Shown here: positions 7,808 through 14,865 of the stretch, in pieces
Layout: every line of letters begins with the position of its first letter
How positions within the stretch are numbered: position 1 is the first letter of the stretch
From: Nitrospirota bacterium
GTDB lineage: Bacteria; Nitrospirota; Thermodesulfovibrionia; Thermodesulfovibrionales; JdFR-88
NCBI GenBank assembly: GCA_021789215.1
Contig: JAJYJS010000013.1
Span: 1 to 48,836 of the forward strand
Length of the DNA stretch: 48,836 nt
Direction of reading: 5' to 3'
Translations under genes and position numbers: made by a program
The notes under the pieces: model-generated
Databases searched by the model: none
Seen by the model: the letters and a program-made list of their open reading frames with translations, nothing else
What the model was told of the DNA's origin: nothing

Positions 7808-9202
7808 TTAACAAAGAACCCTTTTCGCCAGTTCGCGCTGTATATCCGCCGAATCGGAGTATGCGAGGATTTTATTCCGTTCCCTGTATATGAGATACGG
7901 GTTGCCAAATGAAATCCAGCTTGCGCCCGTGCCCGAGAGCCGCCCTATCACCCTTTTCAGCCTCTCCGACGGCGGCTTCCACGCCCTGGGGGCCGAATGG
8001 ACAACTGCCGCAAGAGGCCCGTGTCCGGGGGCAAAAGACTCCTCCGGGTTTACAAGCGCCCGCCTCCCCGCCCTCTCCAGCTCGTCTATAAAAGGTTTTA
8101 GCACGCCCGGTTCATCGGCAAGCACCACAAAGACCGAATCCCCCGTTATCTCCGGCCGGCCCTCCACCCTCACCGCCCGGCGCTCTATCTCAAGGGCGAG
8201 GTCTTTGTGCTCCGCAAACACGGGCTCGTTAAGCCGGGGGCCTGGAGACAGGTTTTTCCTCATTGTTTCAAGCAGGAACGAGGCATCGGCTCGGTTTTTT
8301 TTGCTTTTCAGATATGAGGCCATTTCATCCGGCGCGGACGGGTGGAGCAGTATGTCCACCCCGGCCTCAAGCGCCAGAGCCGCCGCCCTGCCCTCCTCCA
8401 TCGAAAGCCCCGCCATGTTCATGGCATCTGTAACGACAAGCCCCCTGAAGCCCAACTCGTTTCTTAAAATGCCCGTGACCTTTGCCGAAAGCGTTGCGGG
8501 CAGCCCGGAGGGGTCTATCAGGGGCAGCCTGAGATGGCCGGACATAACCGCTGAAACACCGGCGGCTATCGCCGCCCTGAAGGGTTTCAGCTCGAATGCG
8601 AGGAGCCCTTTCAAGTCTTTTTCTATCGCGGGCAGCGCAAGGTGAGAATCTACCCTTGTGCCGCCGTGACCCGGGAAGTGTTTCCCGCACGCAAGGACGC
8701 CCCGCTTCTGGAACTCCTCTATCATCATCACGCCGAGCCGGGAAACGGTCTCCGGATCTTCACCAAAGGCCCGCGTGGCTATTATGGGGTTTTCGGGGTC
8801 CGAGTTTATGTCCAGCACCGGGGCGAATATCATGTTGACGCCCGCCCATAGGGCCTCCTCCGCGACCGCTGAAAAGGCCCGCCTGATGACATCCTCGCCG
8901 ATGCCGTTTTTGAAAGCGGAGCCGAAAGCCATCGCCGGGGGGAAGGACGTCCCCCCTTCCACCTGCTGCCCGAGGCCGCGCTCCAAATCCGAGGCGATGA
9001 TGAGGGGCAGCTCAGAGGCGGCCTGGAGCCTCTTTGTCCCCTCCCTTACGTCGCGAAGCCTCCCGCCAAAGAGGATGAAACCGCATACGCCCTTTCCCGC
9101 CAGTTCCAGATATTTTTTTTCTCCCTTTGCGCCCGCGCCTAAATCCGCGCCCTCCAGGCGCGGCATCATGAACCGGTAAGGGTTTTTTATTTTTTCTCCC
9201 AT
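7808..9202 (-). CDS. nagZ: family 3 glycoside hydrolase, beta-N-acetylhexosaminidase type
   Basis: A 464-residue GH3 enzyme of the NagZ type. It is expected to remove N-acetylglucosamine from anhydromuropeptides in peptidoglycan recycling. The hallmark KHFPGHGGTRVDSHLALP carries the Asp-His general-acid pair of NagZ enzymes, and GLVVTDAMNMAGLS carries the nucleophile Asp. No signal peptide is visible, so it should be cytoplasmic. E. coli NagZ is about 340 residues; here about 120 extra C-terminal residues form an additional domain, as in many non-enteric relatives. A TATAAT box ends 9 bases before the ATG and there is no Shine-Dalgarno, so the transcript may be nearly leaderless. moeA follows. 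Confidence 0.9.
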   Translation of the reverse strand: MGEKIKNPYRFMMPRLEGADLGAGAKGEKKYLELAGKGVCGFILFGGRLRDVREGTKRLQAASELPLIIASDLERGLGQQVEGGTSFPPAMAFGSAFKNGIGEDVIRRAFSAVAEEALWAGVNMIFAPVLDINSDPENPIIATRAFGEDPETVSRLGVMMIEEFQKRGVLACGKHFPGHGGTRVDSHLALPAIEKDLKGLLAFELKPFRAAIAAGVSAVMSGHLRLPLIDPSGLPATLSAKVTGILRNELGFRGLVVTDAMNMAGLSMEEGRAAALALEAGVDILLHPSAPDEMASYLKSKKNRADASFLLETMRKNLSPGPRLNEPVFAEHKDLALEIERRAVRVEGRPEITGDSVFVVLADEPGVLKPFIDELERAGRRALVNPEESFAPGHGPLAAVVHSAPRAWKPPSERLKRVIGRLSGTGASWISFGNPYLIYRERNKILAYSDSADIQRELAKRVLC

Positions 9203-9211
9203 GTGGTATTT

Positions 9212-9220
9212 ATTATATCA
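9212..9220 (-). promoter_or_regulatory. extended -10 promoter directly before nagZ
   Basis: On the minus strand TGATATAAT (TGnTATAAT) ends 9 bases before the nagZ ATG. A start site 7 bases downstream of the box would fall about 3 bases before the ATG. It overlaps the region of the divergent ftsY promoter (9228-9256). Confidence 0.55.
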
Positions 9221-9227
9221 ACCCCGT

Positions 9228-9256
9228 TTGATTAATGGGCCGAAAGACCTTATGAT
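9228..9256 (+). promoter_or_regulatory. sigma-70-type promoter for ftsY
   Basis: TTGATT (9228-9233), a 17-base spacer, and TATGAT (9251-9256). The predicted start near 9263 gives a 20-base leader with GGAGG just before the ftsY start codons. Confidence 0.75.
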
Positions 9257-9282
9257 AAAAGGACAACTTACCTGGAGGCGGA

Positions 9283-10203
9283 ATGATAATGGGTTTTCTG
9301 GATAAACTCAAGGGCGGGCTTCAAAAAACCAGGCAGGCGCTTGTCGGAAGGGTGGACGCGATATTTTCGGGCGGCAAGGCGCTGGACGAGGAATCCCTGG
9401 AGGAGCTTGAGGAGGCGCTGATAGGGGCGGACATAGGCGTAAAGACCGCCGGGGAGATAACGGGGTTCCTCAAGGGCAGGGAGGCCGAGATCAGGAAGGC
9501 CGGCTCGCCAAGGCAGTTTCTCAAGACCGAGATGTCAGCGCTCCTGGGCAGGCCGGAGCCCCTTGTGCTCTTTGGCGAAAGGCCCTTCGTCATTCTCACG
9601 GTAGGGGTAAACGGCACGGGCAAGACCACCACAATCGGCAAGCTCGCGTCGAGGTTTGTATCAGAGGGACACCGGGTGGTGCTTGCCGCGGCGGACACCT
9701 TCAGGGCGGCCGCGATAGAGCAGCTCGACATCTGGGCCGAAAGGTCCGGGGCGCAGATAATAAAGCAGCAGGCGGGGGGCGACCCGGCCGCCGTGGCGTT
9801 CGACGCCGTGGAGGCGGCAAAGAAAAGGGGCGCAGATATAGTCATCGTGGACACGGCGGGCAGGCTTCACACGAAAAGCCCGCTCATGGAAGAGCTTAAA
9901 AAGGTGAAGCGCGTTATCCAGAAGGCCATGCCGGAGGCCCCGCAGGAGACCCTGCTCGTGGTGGACGCCACCACGGGGCAGAATGCCCTGAGCCAGGCGA
10001 AGCTTTTCAACGAGGCAATCGGCGTGACCGGCATCGTCCTCACCAAACTCGACGGCACGGCCAAGGGCGGCATCGTCTTCACTATTAAAAGGGAGCTTGG
10101 CATCCCGATAAAGCTCATAGGCGTGGGCGAGGGGGTTGACGACCTCAGGGACTTCAACCCGCAGGACTTCATGGAGGCGCTCTTCTCGACCGATCAGGAA
10201 TAA
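9283..10203 (+). CDS. ftsY: signal recognition particle receptor FtsY
   Basis: A 306-residue SRP-receptor GTPase with the NG core and almost no acidic A domain. It docks ribosome-SRP complexes at the membrane for co-translational protein insertion. Visible motifs are the N-domain ending in [16 protein letters not shown]1 [27 protein letters not shown]3 [20 protein letters not shown]4 [10 protein letters not shown], and the closing [22 protein letters not shown]. Two ATGs (9283 and 9289) follow GGAGG; the second has the more usual spacing. It is preceded by its own promoter. Confidence 0.98.
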   Translation: MIMGFLDKLKGGLQKTRQALVGRVDAIFSGGKALDEESLEELEEALIGADIGVKTAGEITGFLKGREAEIRKAGSPRQFLKTEMSALLGRPEPLVLFGERPFVILTVGVNGTGKTTTIGKLASRFVSEGHRVVLAAADTFRAAAIEQLDIWAERSGAQIIKQQAGGDPAAVAFDAVEAAKKRGADIVIVDTAGRLHTKSPLMEELKKVKRVIQKAMPEAPQETLLVVDATTGQNALSQAKLFNEAIGVTGIVLTKLDGTAKGGIVFTIKRELGIPIKLIGVGEGVDDLRDFNPQDFMEALFSTDQE

Positions 10204-10214
10204 GGCCAATCAGC

Positions 10215-10249
10215 TTTCAATTGAAACTTTCCCTGAAGAAGGTTATAAT
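10215..10249 (+). promoter_or_regulatory. near-consensus promoter with overlapping palindrome
   Basis: TTGAAA (10221-10226), a 17-base spacer and a perfect TATAAT (10244-10249). The -35 box is the right half of the 12-bp palindrome TTTCAATTGAAA (10215-10226), which could be an operator. It drives the 31-residue protein at 10312 with a leader of about 56 bases. Confidence 0.8.
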
Positions 10250-10311
10250 TAAGCTCTCAAGAGGGCTGTCTTGCCTGAATCAAACTTTTTGTTCTTGAAG
10301 GAGGTGATTGA

Positions 10312-10407
10312 GTGGGTAGTGTTGTCAAATGGCGCAAGAAGAAGATGTCCAAACATAAACATAAAAAGCTCAGGAAAAAGATGAAGTTCTCAAGAAGGAG
10401 CAAATAA
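10312..10407 (+). CDS. 31-residue AURKAIP1/COX24-domain basic protein
   Basis: A tiny, very basic protein: GTG start, then VVKWRKKKMSKHKHKKLRKKMK and FSRRSK to TAA at 10405. The pattern MGS-VVK-R-KKM-KHKHKK-R matches the bacterial AURKAIP1/COX24-domain proteins, whose eukaryotic counterparts are small-subunit mitoribosomal proteins (mS38); a ribosomal role is therefore likely but is inference. The start is certain because AAGGAGGTGATTGA, a full-length match to the usual 16S rRNA 3' end, lies directly before GTG 10312. It has its own strong promoter and is followed by a coiled-coil gene 9 bases downstream. Confidence 0.85.
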   Translation: MGSVVKWRKKKMSKHKHKKLRKKMKFSRRSK

Positions 10408-10416
10408 GGAGCCCTA

Positions 10417-10638
10417 ATGAAGGAAGACATGATCCTTACGGAGAAGATAAGACTTCTGGAAAAGGAGATTGTAACGCTTTCAGACAGGCAGTCCGGCTAT
10501 GACAGCATCCTTAAAGAGATCAAGGACCTGAAGCTTGAGCTGAGGGGGCTCAAGCTGTTTTTGGGGAGGCACCATCCCGAATTGAAAAAGGAACTGCCGG
10601 AGATAGTCGAAAAGCTCAGGGCAGGCCGAACCGAGTAA
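10417..10638 (+). CDS. small predicted coiled-coil protein
   Basis: A 73-residue charged protein with heptad-like spacing of Leu and Ile (KIRLLEKEIVTLSDRQ, then ILKEIKDLKLELRGLKLFL), suggesting one long coiled coil. There is no signal peptide or membrane segment. AAGGAGC precedes the ATG, and it lies 9 bases after the COX24-type gene, so the two share a transcript. Its last 23 bases overlap the 3' end of the convergent NlpC/P60-like gene. I do not recognise the family. Confidence 0.7.
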   Translation: MKEDMILTEKIRLLEKEIVTLSDRQSGYDSILKEIKDLKLELRGLKLFLGRHHPELKKELPEIVEKLRAGRTE

Positions 10639-11386
10639 CCTTCACCCCTATAAAAGCCATCTTTTTCGCATAACAGCCAAACGGGACTTTTTTGACCACG
10701 CCGCCCTTGTTCTTGAGGCCGCTGGCGTGGATGAGGAGGACTTTGCCGTTTTCAACCTTCAGGATGCCAAGGTGCCCCACTATCTCGCCCACAACCCTTT
10801 TCGCGGGCGATTTTATGAAAAAAACGATATCGCCGCTTTTGAACCTCGAAAGGACCCGCGGGATTTCCTCCTTCGGGATGATATCTACGGACTCTATGCC
10901 CCTTGAGCCGGGGATTTTGCGCGTGGGGCCTATCTCGCCAGTTACGTCCCTGCCCCACTTGGCGCTTGCTATCATGTCCTCCCCGTACTGGTAACGGTCG
11001 TCGTAATTCAGCACTCTGCCGTCTGCGCCGAGCCTGCCTTCATCCCTGAACCTGAGCGAAAGGGCCTCCTTTACCGCCCCCTCCGGCGTATTCGAAAGGG
11101 CAAGCTCCGCGGAGCGGAACACCAGGTACATGCAGTCCACCTTGCCATCGCTCACAATGCGCCTTCCTGTGACGTATGCGCCCTCGGGGTCGGGGTCGTA
11201 GGGCATGCCGACGAATTTTTCCGCAAAGAAGGCAATCCTGTCGCCCACGGGAAGTTTTTTTTCCCGCGCCTCCGCCTGCAGCGCGGAGACCTCCCGGCCA
11301 GTGAATGCCTGTGCGCGCGAGACAGGAGGGAAAAGAAGGGAAGCGGAAAACGCAAACAAAAAAGACAAAGTCGAAAAAATCTTCAT
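10616..11386 (-). CDS. exported NlpC/P60-like (DUF1460-type) protein
   Basis: A 256-residue protein with a signal peptide (residues 1-26, ending SRAQA). The mature part fits the NlpC/P60 cysteine-hydrolase superfamily, close to the DUF1460 branch (N-acetylmuramoyl-L-alanine amidase-like). Marks are FVGMPYDPDPEGAY, KVDCMYLVFRSAELAL with the candidate catalytic Cys, and EIVGHLGILKVENGKVLLIHAS with the candidate catalytic His. It probably acts on peptidoglycan in the periplasm; substrate specificity cannot be read from sequence. It is a single gene facing the small coiled-coil gene. Confidence 0.72.
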   Translation of the reverse strand: MKIFSTLSFLFAFSASLLFPPVSRAQAFTGREVSALQAEAREKKLPVGDRIAFFAEKFVGMPYDPDPEGAYVTGRRIVSDGKVDCMYLVFRSAELALSNTPEGAVKEALSLRFRDEGRLGADGRVLNYDDRYQYGEDMIASAKWGRDVTGEIGPTRKIPGSRGIESVDIIPKEEIPRVLSRFKSGDIVFFIKSPAKRVVGEIVGHLGILKVENGKVLLIHASGLKNKGGVVKKVPFGCYAKKMAFIGVKVTRFGLP

Positions 11387-11708
11387 GACGGATTATTATA
11401 ACCCGGACCGCCGCTTTTAATGAAATGGCTCCCTCACTCCTGCCCCTCTCCCAAAGGGCGAGGGTTAAAGAGGGGGATGTTATTGACCGTATCACCGGGC
11501 AAGGCGTAAAATCTAGTGCAGGATGCTGAAAAAATCTCACTTTGAGTCATTGCGAGGAGCACAAGCGCTGACTGGCGCAAGCGACGAAGCAATCTCATAA
11601 GATTGCTGATTTATTAAGAAACGGGATTGCTTCGCTTCGCAATATTCATTGCTCCGCTCGCAATGACAAACAAAGCAATCTTTCGGCATCCCTCACGGAG
11701 GGTGAGTA
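11387..11708. other. 322-base intergenic region, mostly repeat
   Basis: No gene is supported here. It holds a CTCTCCCAAAGGGCGAGGG hairpin-like stretch (about 11446-11466), then a long composite REP element (11546-11667), then a weak GGAGGGTGAG before the mscS start. Confidence 0.6.
11546..11667. repeat. composite REP element (inverted pair)
   Basis: A forward unit begins GTCATTGCGAGGAGC and runs through GAAGCAATCTC. An inverted unit follows, running GATTGCTTCGC to the terminal CAATGAC, so the whole forms a long imperfect hairpin. Similar composites are at 14684-14803; a single unit is at 39405-39457. A GCTGAAAAA word precedes each long copy. Confidence 0.75.
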
Positions 11709-12692
11709 ATGCGGTTCGAGGGTTTTTGGATCGCCCCGGCGGCGATTGCCATCGGGGTCGCAGCCGTCCTGTTCATGGCGAGGTCCCTGTTGCTGCGGAT
11801 GCTCAGGAAATGGGCGCTCAGGAGGAACAAGGACCTGCACGACCTCTTCCTCGAATCCCTCCGGTTCCCGTCCCTCTTCTGGTGTATTGCCATCGGCATT
11901 TACGAGGGGATAGATTTTTCCGGCGTCCCCGGCAAATATGCCGTCCCGCTGGACAAGACCGTATATGTCCTCCTGCTCATATCCGTTACCATCGTTGCGG
12001 CCAATCTGACAACAAGGCTCCTCGGCCATTATGTAAGGAAAGCCGACATACCCATACCCACGACAGGGCTTACATACAACCTTATAAAAGCCCTTGTTTA
12101 TGTAATAGGTTTCCTCATAATCCTGCACGATTTGGGTGTCTCGATACTCCCGCTGCTCACGGCGCTGGGCGTGGGCGGCCTTGCCGTGGCACTGGCGCTC
12201 CAGGACACCCTTTCCAACCTCTTCGCGGGGCTTCAGATACTCATAGAAAAACCCGTGAGGCTGGGGGATTACGTGAAGCTCGACTCCGGGCAGGAGGGCT
12301 ACATAAAAGACATCGGGTTGAGGACGACAAGGCTCAGCCTGCTTAACGGCAACATGCTGGTGATACCCAACAACAAGATAACGCAGAGCATAATCACGAA
12401 CTATTACATGCCAGACCCGCGCACAGCCTTCAGCCTTGCGTTCCAGTTCCCTCCCCAGGCGGATGCCGGGCAAATCGAGAAGATATTGCTTGAGGAGGCG
12501 GAAAAGGCGTCCGGAGACTTGCCGGACCTCCTCAGGGAGCCGCCCCCCTCCGTCACGTTCAGCGCGCTGGGGCCGGTCTCCATAGAGCTTACGCTGAACT
12601 TCCGCCTGAGCGAGTTCACCACCCGGTACGCCGTCCAGCACGAACTGAGGAAGCGCATATACAAGCGGCTCCGGGACGAAAAGGTGTATTGA
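11709..12692 (+). CDS. MscS-family mechanosensitive channel
   Basis: A 327-residue small-conductance mechanosensitive channel homologue that should release solutes on osmotic downshock. There are several N-terminal membrane segments, then the pore-lining TM3 and beta-domain signature: LGVGGLAVALALQDTLSNLFAGLQILIEKPVRLGDYVKL, followed by GYIKDIGLRTTRLSLLNGNMLVIPNNKITQSIITNYY. The remaining C-terminal alpha/beta cage is present. It lies 62 bases upstream of the DUF5752-like/treT genes. Osmotic stress is a sensible link between a channel and trehalose synthesis, but a palindrome and a separate ribosome site in the gap suggest independent control. Confidence 0.93.
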   Translation: MRFEGFWIAPAAIAIGVAAVLFMARSLLLRMLRKWALRRNKDLHDLFLESLRFPSLFWCIAIGIYEGIDFSGVPGKYAVPLDKTVYVLLLISVTIVAANLTTRLLGHYVRKADIPIPTTGLTYNLIKALVYVIGFLIILHDLGVSILPLLTALGVGGLAVALALQDTLSNLFAGLQILIEKPVRLGDYVKLDSGQEGYIKDIGLRTTRLSLLNGNMLVIPNNKITQSIITNYYMPDPRTAFSLAFQFPPQADAGQIEKILLEEAEKASGDLPDLLREPPPSVTFSALGPVSIELTLNFRLSEFTTRYAVQHELRKRIYKRLRDEKVY

Positions 12693-12715
12693 AAGCCTCT
12701 TCCCATACCTCCCAT

Positions 12716-12742
12716 AATAATATTATTGTAATATTACAATAA
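12716..12742. promoter_or_regulatory. overlapping perfect palindromes before the trehalose cluster
   Basis: TTATTGTAATATTACAATAA (12723-12742) is a perfect 20-bp palindrome; AATAATATTATT (12716-12727) is a second, overlapping perfect 12-bp palindrome. They end immediately at the AAGGGAGG ribosome site of the DUF5752-like gene. The AT-rich stretch stands out from its GC-rich surroundings. It may be an operator, possibly with a promoter inside it; the regulator is unknown. Confidence 0.6.
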
Positions 12743-12754
12743 GGGAGGAACGGT

Positions 12755-13447
12755 ATGGACCAGGCCAGACTTGTCCCGGACGACCCGGTTTTCGATTTCA
12801 GGCAGTGCATGAAACTGCTTAAATCGACCGGCAAGAAGGCCTCCAGCCTGAATGAGCTGATGAGGCTCATCCGTGTCGCAAGCGACAACTCCATTTATCA
12901 CCATACCCATGAATATTTCTTCAGGGGACGCATACTGGAATACACGAATGATTTCGCGCGCTGGGTGGGCGAAAACCTCGAGGCGCATGTGCTGGCTGAA
13001 AACCTCTCGGTGATAGACCCTTTCCGGCACGGCTCGATAGCGAGCCTGAGAGACGAGCTTTTGAACAAGATAGAGGCATATATAAAGAAGTTTCCCAGCC
13101 CGGGAAAGGTCTTCTCGCCTGGCGAGGAGTTCTTCTTCCAGGAGACCGTTACGTTTGTGTTCCCCACCGAATACAGCGCATCCAGTCTCGAAGAGTTCGT
13201 CGAGGCGCTTAAAAAAGTGGACGACTCATCCATTTACTGGCATTTTTACGAGGGCAGGGTCAGGGTGGAAGGCGGCGTGAACGATTTTTCCAACTGGGTG
13301 GGAGACTCCCTGGGACTGGGCGGCCTCTCGGACCAGATAAGCTCGATAGACCCTTTCATGCACTCCATCGGGAGCATAAGAGAGCAGATAACCGGGTACT
13401 GCGCCCGCGAGCTGGAAAAAGGGAAAAAAGAGGGGGCCGCGGTTTGA
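12755..13447 (+). CDS. DUF5752-like protein with internal duplication
   Basis: A 230-residue soluble protein of unknown function that I assign tentatively to the DUF5752 family. It consists of two homologous halves: NSIYHH (45-50), NDFARWVG (65-72) and IDPF (87-90) in the first correspond to SSIYWH (158-163), NDFSNWVG (176-183) and IDPF (198-201) in the second. Conserved His and Trp positions in both suggest paired ligand or active sites. There is no signal peptide or membrane segment. GGAGG precedes the ATG. The treT start overlaps its stop codon (TTGA), so the two are made together, implying a role with TreT such as a subunit or effector. No catalytic function can be assigned. Confidence 0.75.
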   Translation: MDQARLVPDDPVFDFRQCMKLLKSTGKKASSLNELMRLIRVASDNSIYHHTHEYFFRGRILEYTNDFARWVGENLEAHVLAENLSVIDPFRHGSIASLRDELLNKIEAYIKKFPSPGKVFSPGEEFFFQETVTFVFPTEYSASSLEEFVEALKKVDDSSIYWHFYEGRVRVEGGVNDFSNWVGDSLGLGGLSDQISSIDPFMHSIGSIREQITGYCARELEKGKKEGAAV

Positions 13448-14661
13448 TCAGCGGATACGAGGGCACATCCCCGGAAAGGGACCTGGAATTCCTCAAGGTG
13501 CTTGGCGAGAAGCTATCAGGCAGAAGCGTCCTTAACGTAAACTCGACCAAATCCGGCGGAGGGGTGGCCGAGCTGCTTAACCGCATTGTGCCGATGCTGG
13601 GAGAGCTTGGCCTTGACGCAAGGTGGGAGGTCATCAGGGGGGATGCGGACTTTTTCGACATGACCAAGAAACTTCACAACTCCCTCCAGGGCAACAGGGA
13701 GCATATAACCTACGAGATGTGGGAGCATTATTACCAGGTCAACAGGAGAAACGCGGAGAGGCTTGACCTGAAAGCGGACTTCGTTTTTGTGCATGACCCC
13801 CAGCCCCTGCCCCTGATAAAAAACCCCAAAAGGGAGGGGACCTGGATATGGCGCTGCCATATCGACATGTCCTCCCCGCAAAAAAACGCGCTAAGGCGCG
13901 TGAGCACGCTGAGCAGGCTGTATGACGCCGCCGTCTTCTCGGTCGCGGGGTTCGCGATGCAGATGCCCATGCCGGAATACATAGTGCTGCCTTCCATTGA
14001 CCCGCTCAGCGAAAAAAACAGGGAGCTCTCCGCGGAGGAAATATTCGCGGTGGCGGCCAGGTTCGGGATACCGCAGGACAGGCCGGTGCTCCTTCAGGTC
14101 TCCCGCTTCGACCGCTTCAAGGACCCTATCGGCGTAATAAAGACATACCGCCTTGTAAAGAAATACAACGACTGCATCCTTGTGCTTGCGGGGAGCCCTG
14201 CCACGGACGACCCCGAGGGGGCCAGGGTTCTGGAGGAAGTGAAGGAATTCGCAAAGGGCGACCCCGATATAAAAATCCTCTTGCTGCCGCCCTTCAGCGA
14301 CAAGGAGATAAACGCCCTCCAGAGAATGGCCGCGATAGTGTTCCAGAAATCCCTAAGGGAGGGGTTCGGCCTGACGGTGTCGGAGGCCATGTGGAAGGGA
14401 AAACCCGTCATAGGCGGGGCCGTGGGCGGCATCCCTTACCAGATAATCAACGGGATGACCGGCTTTCTCATCTATTCGGTAGAGGGCGCGGCATTCCGCG
14501 CAAGACAGCTCCTGAACAATGAAGATATGCTGAGGAGAATGGGCGAACAGGCGATGGAGCACGTAAGGAATAATTTTCTCATTACCAGACAGCTGCGGGA
14601 TTACCTTTCCGTGCTGGTGTCTCTGGAAAACAGGGAAAAGACCCTGATCGAACTGGTTTAG
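13444..14661 (+). CDS. treT: trehalose synthase, TreT-type glycosyltransferase
   Basis: A 405-residue GT4 family glycosyltransferase resembling TreT, the retaining enzyme that joins NDP-glucose and glucose to make trehalose. The sequence shows the glycine-rich N-terminal loop STKSGGGVAELLNRIVPML, DARWEVIRGDADFF, FVFVHDPQPLPLI, WRCHIDMSSP, the VSRFDRFKDPIGVI sugar-nucleotide site, and the GT4 EX7E region REGFGLTVSEAMWKGKPVIGG. Start is TTG at 13444 overlapping the upstream stop. Trehalose phosphorylase is a close relative and cannot be excluded by sequence alone, but the TreY/TreZ neighbourhood supports a synthetic role. Confidence 0.88.
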   Translation: MISGYEGTSPERDLEFLKVLGEKLSGRSVLNVNSTKSGGGVAELLNRIVPMLGELGLDARWEVIRGDADFFDMTKKLHNSLQGNREHITYEMWEHYYQVNRRNAERLDLKADFVFVHDPQPLPLIKNPKREGTWIWRCHIDMSSPQKNALRRVSTLSRLYDAAVFSVAGFAMQMPMPEYIVLPSIDPLSEKNRELSAEEIFAVAARFGIPQDRPVLLQVSRFDRFKDPIGVIKTYRLVKKYNDCILVLAGSPATDDPEGARVLEEVKEFAKGDPDIKILLLPPFSDKEINALQRMAAIVFQKSLREGFGLTVSEAMWKGKPVIGGAVGGIPYQIINGMTGFLIYSVEGAAFRARQLLNNEDMLRRMGEQAMEHVRNNFLITRQLRDYLSVLVSLENREKTLIELV

Positions 14662-14683
14662 GACGCTGAAAACTGTTTTGACT

Positions 14684-14803
14684 GTCATTGCGAGCAAAGC
14701 GAAGCAATCCCGTTTTTATATTAATCGGCAACTTATGAGATTGCTTCGCCGCTTGCGCTAGTCAGCGCTTGTGCCAGCCGGCACTTACGCTCCTCGCAAT
14801 GAC
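14684..14803. repeat. composite REP element (inverted pair)
   Basis: It begins GTCATTGCGAGCAAAGCGAAGC and ends CGCTCCTCGCAATGAC, with GAGATTGCTTCGCCGCTTGCGC in between as the inverted unit. It lies between treT and treZ, within an otherwise tightly packed cluster, and ends 5 bases before an ATG (14809) in the treZ frame. Confidence 0.75.
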
Positions 14804-14865
14804 TTGAAATGAGACTGTTTCAGCAATCAGTGGAAAAATCAGGTTTTGCGGGCTGCGGAGGGATG

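Noticed and set aside
14809-14865. Upstream ATG as treZ start
   Set aside because: It sits next to the REP element and adds residues absent from the family; the GGAGG directly before 14866 is better.
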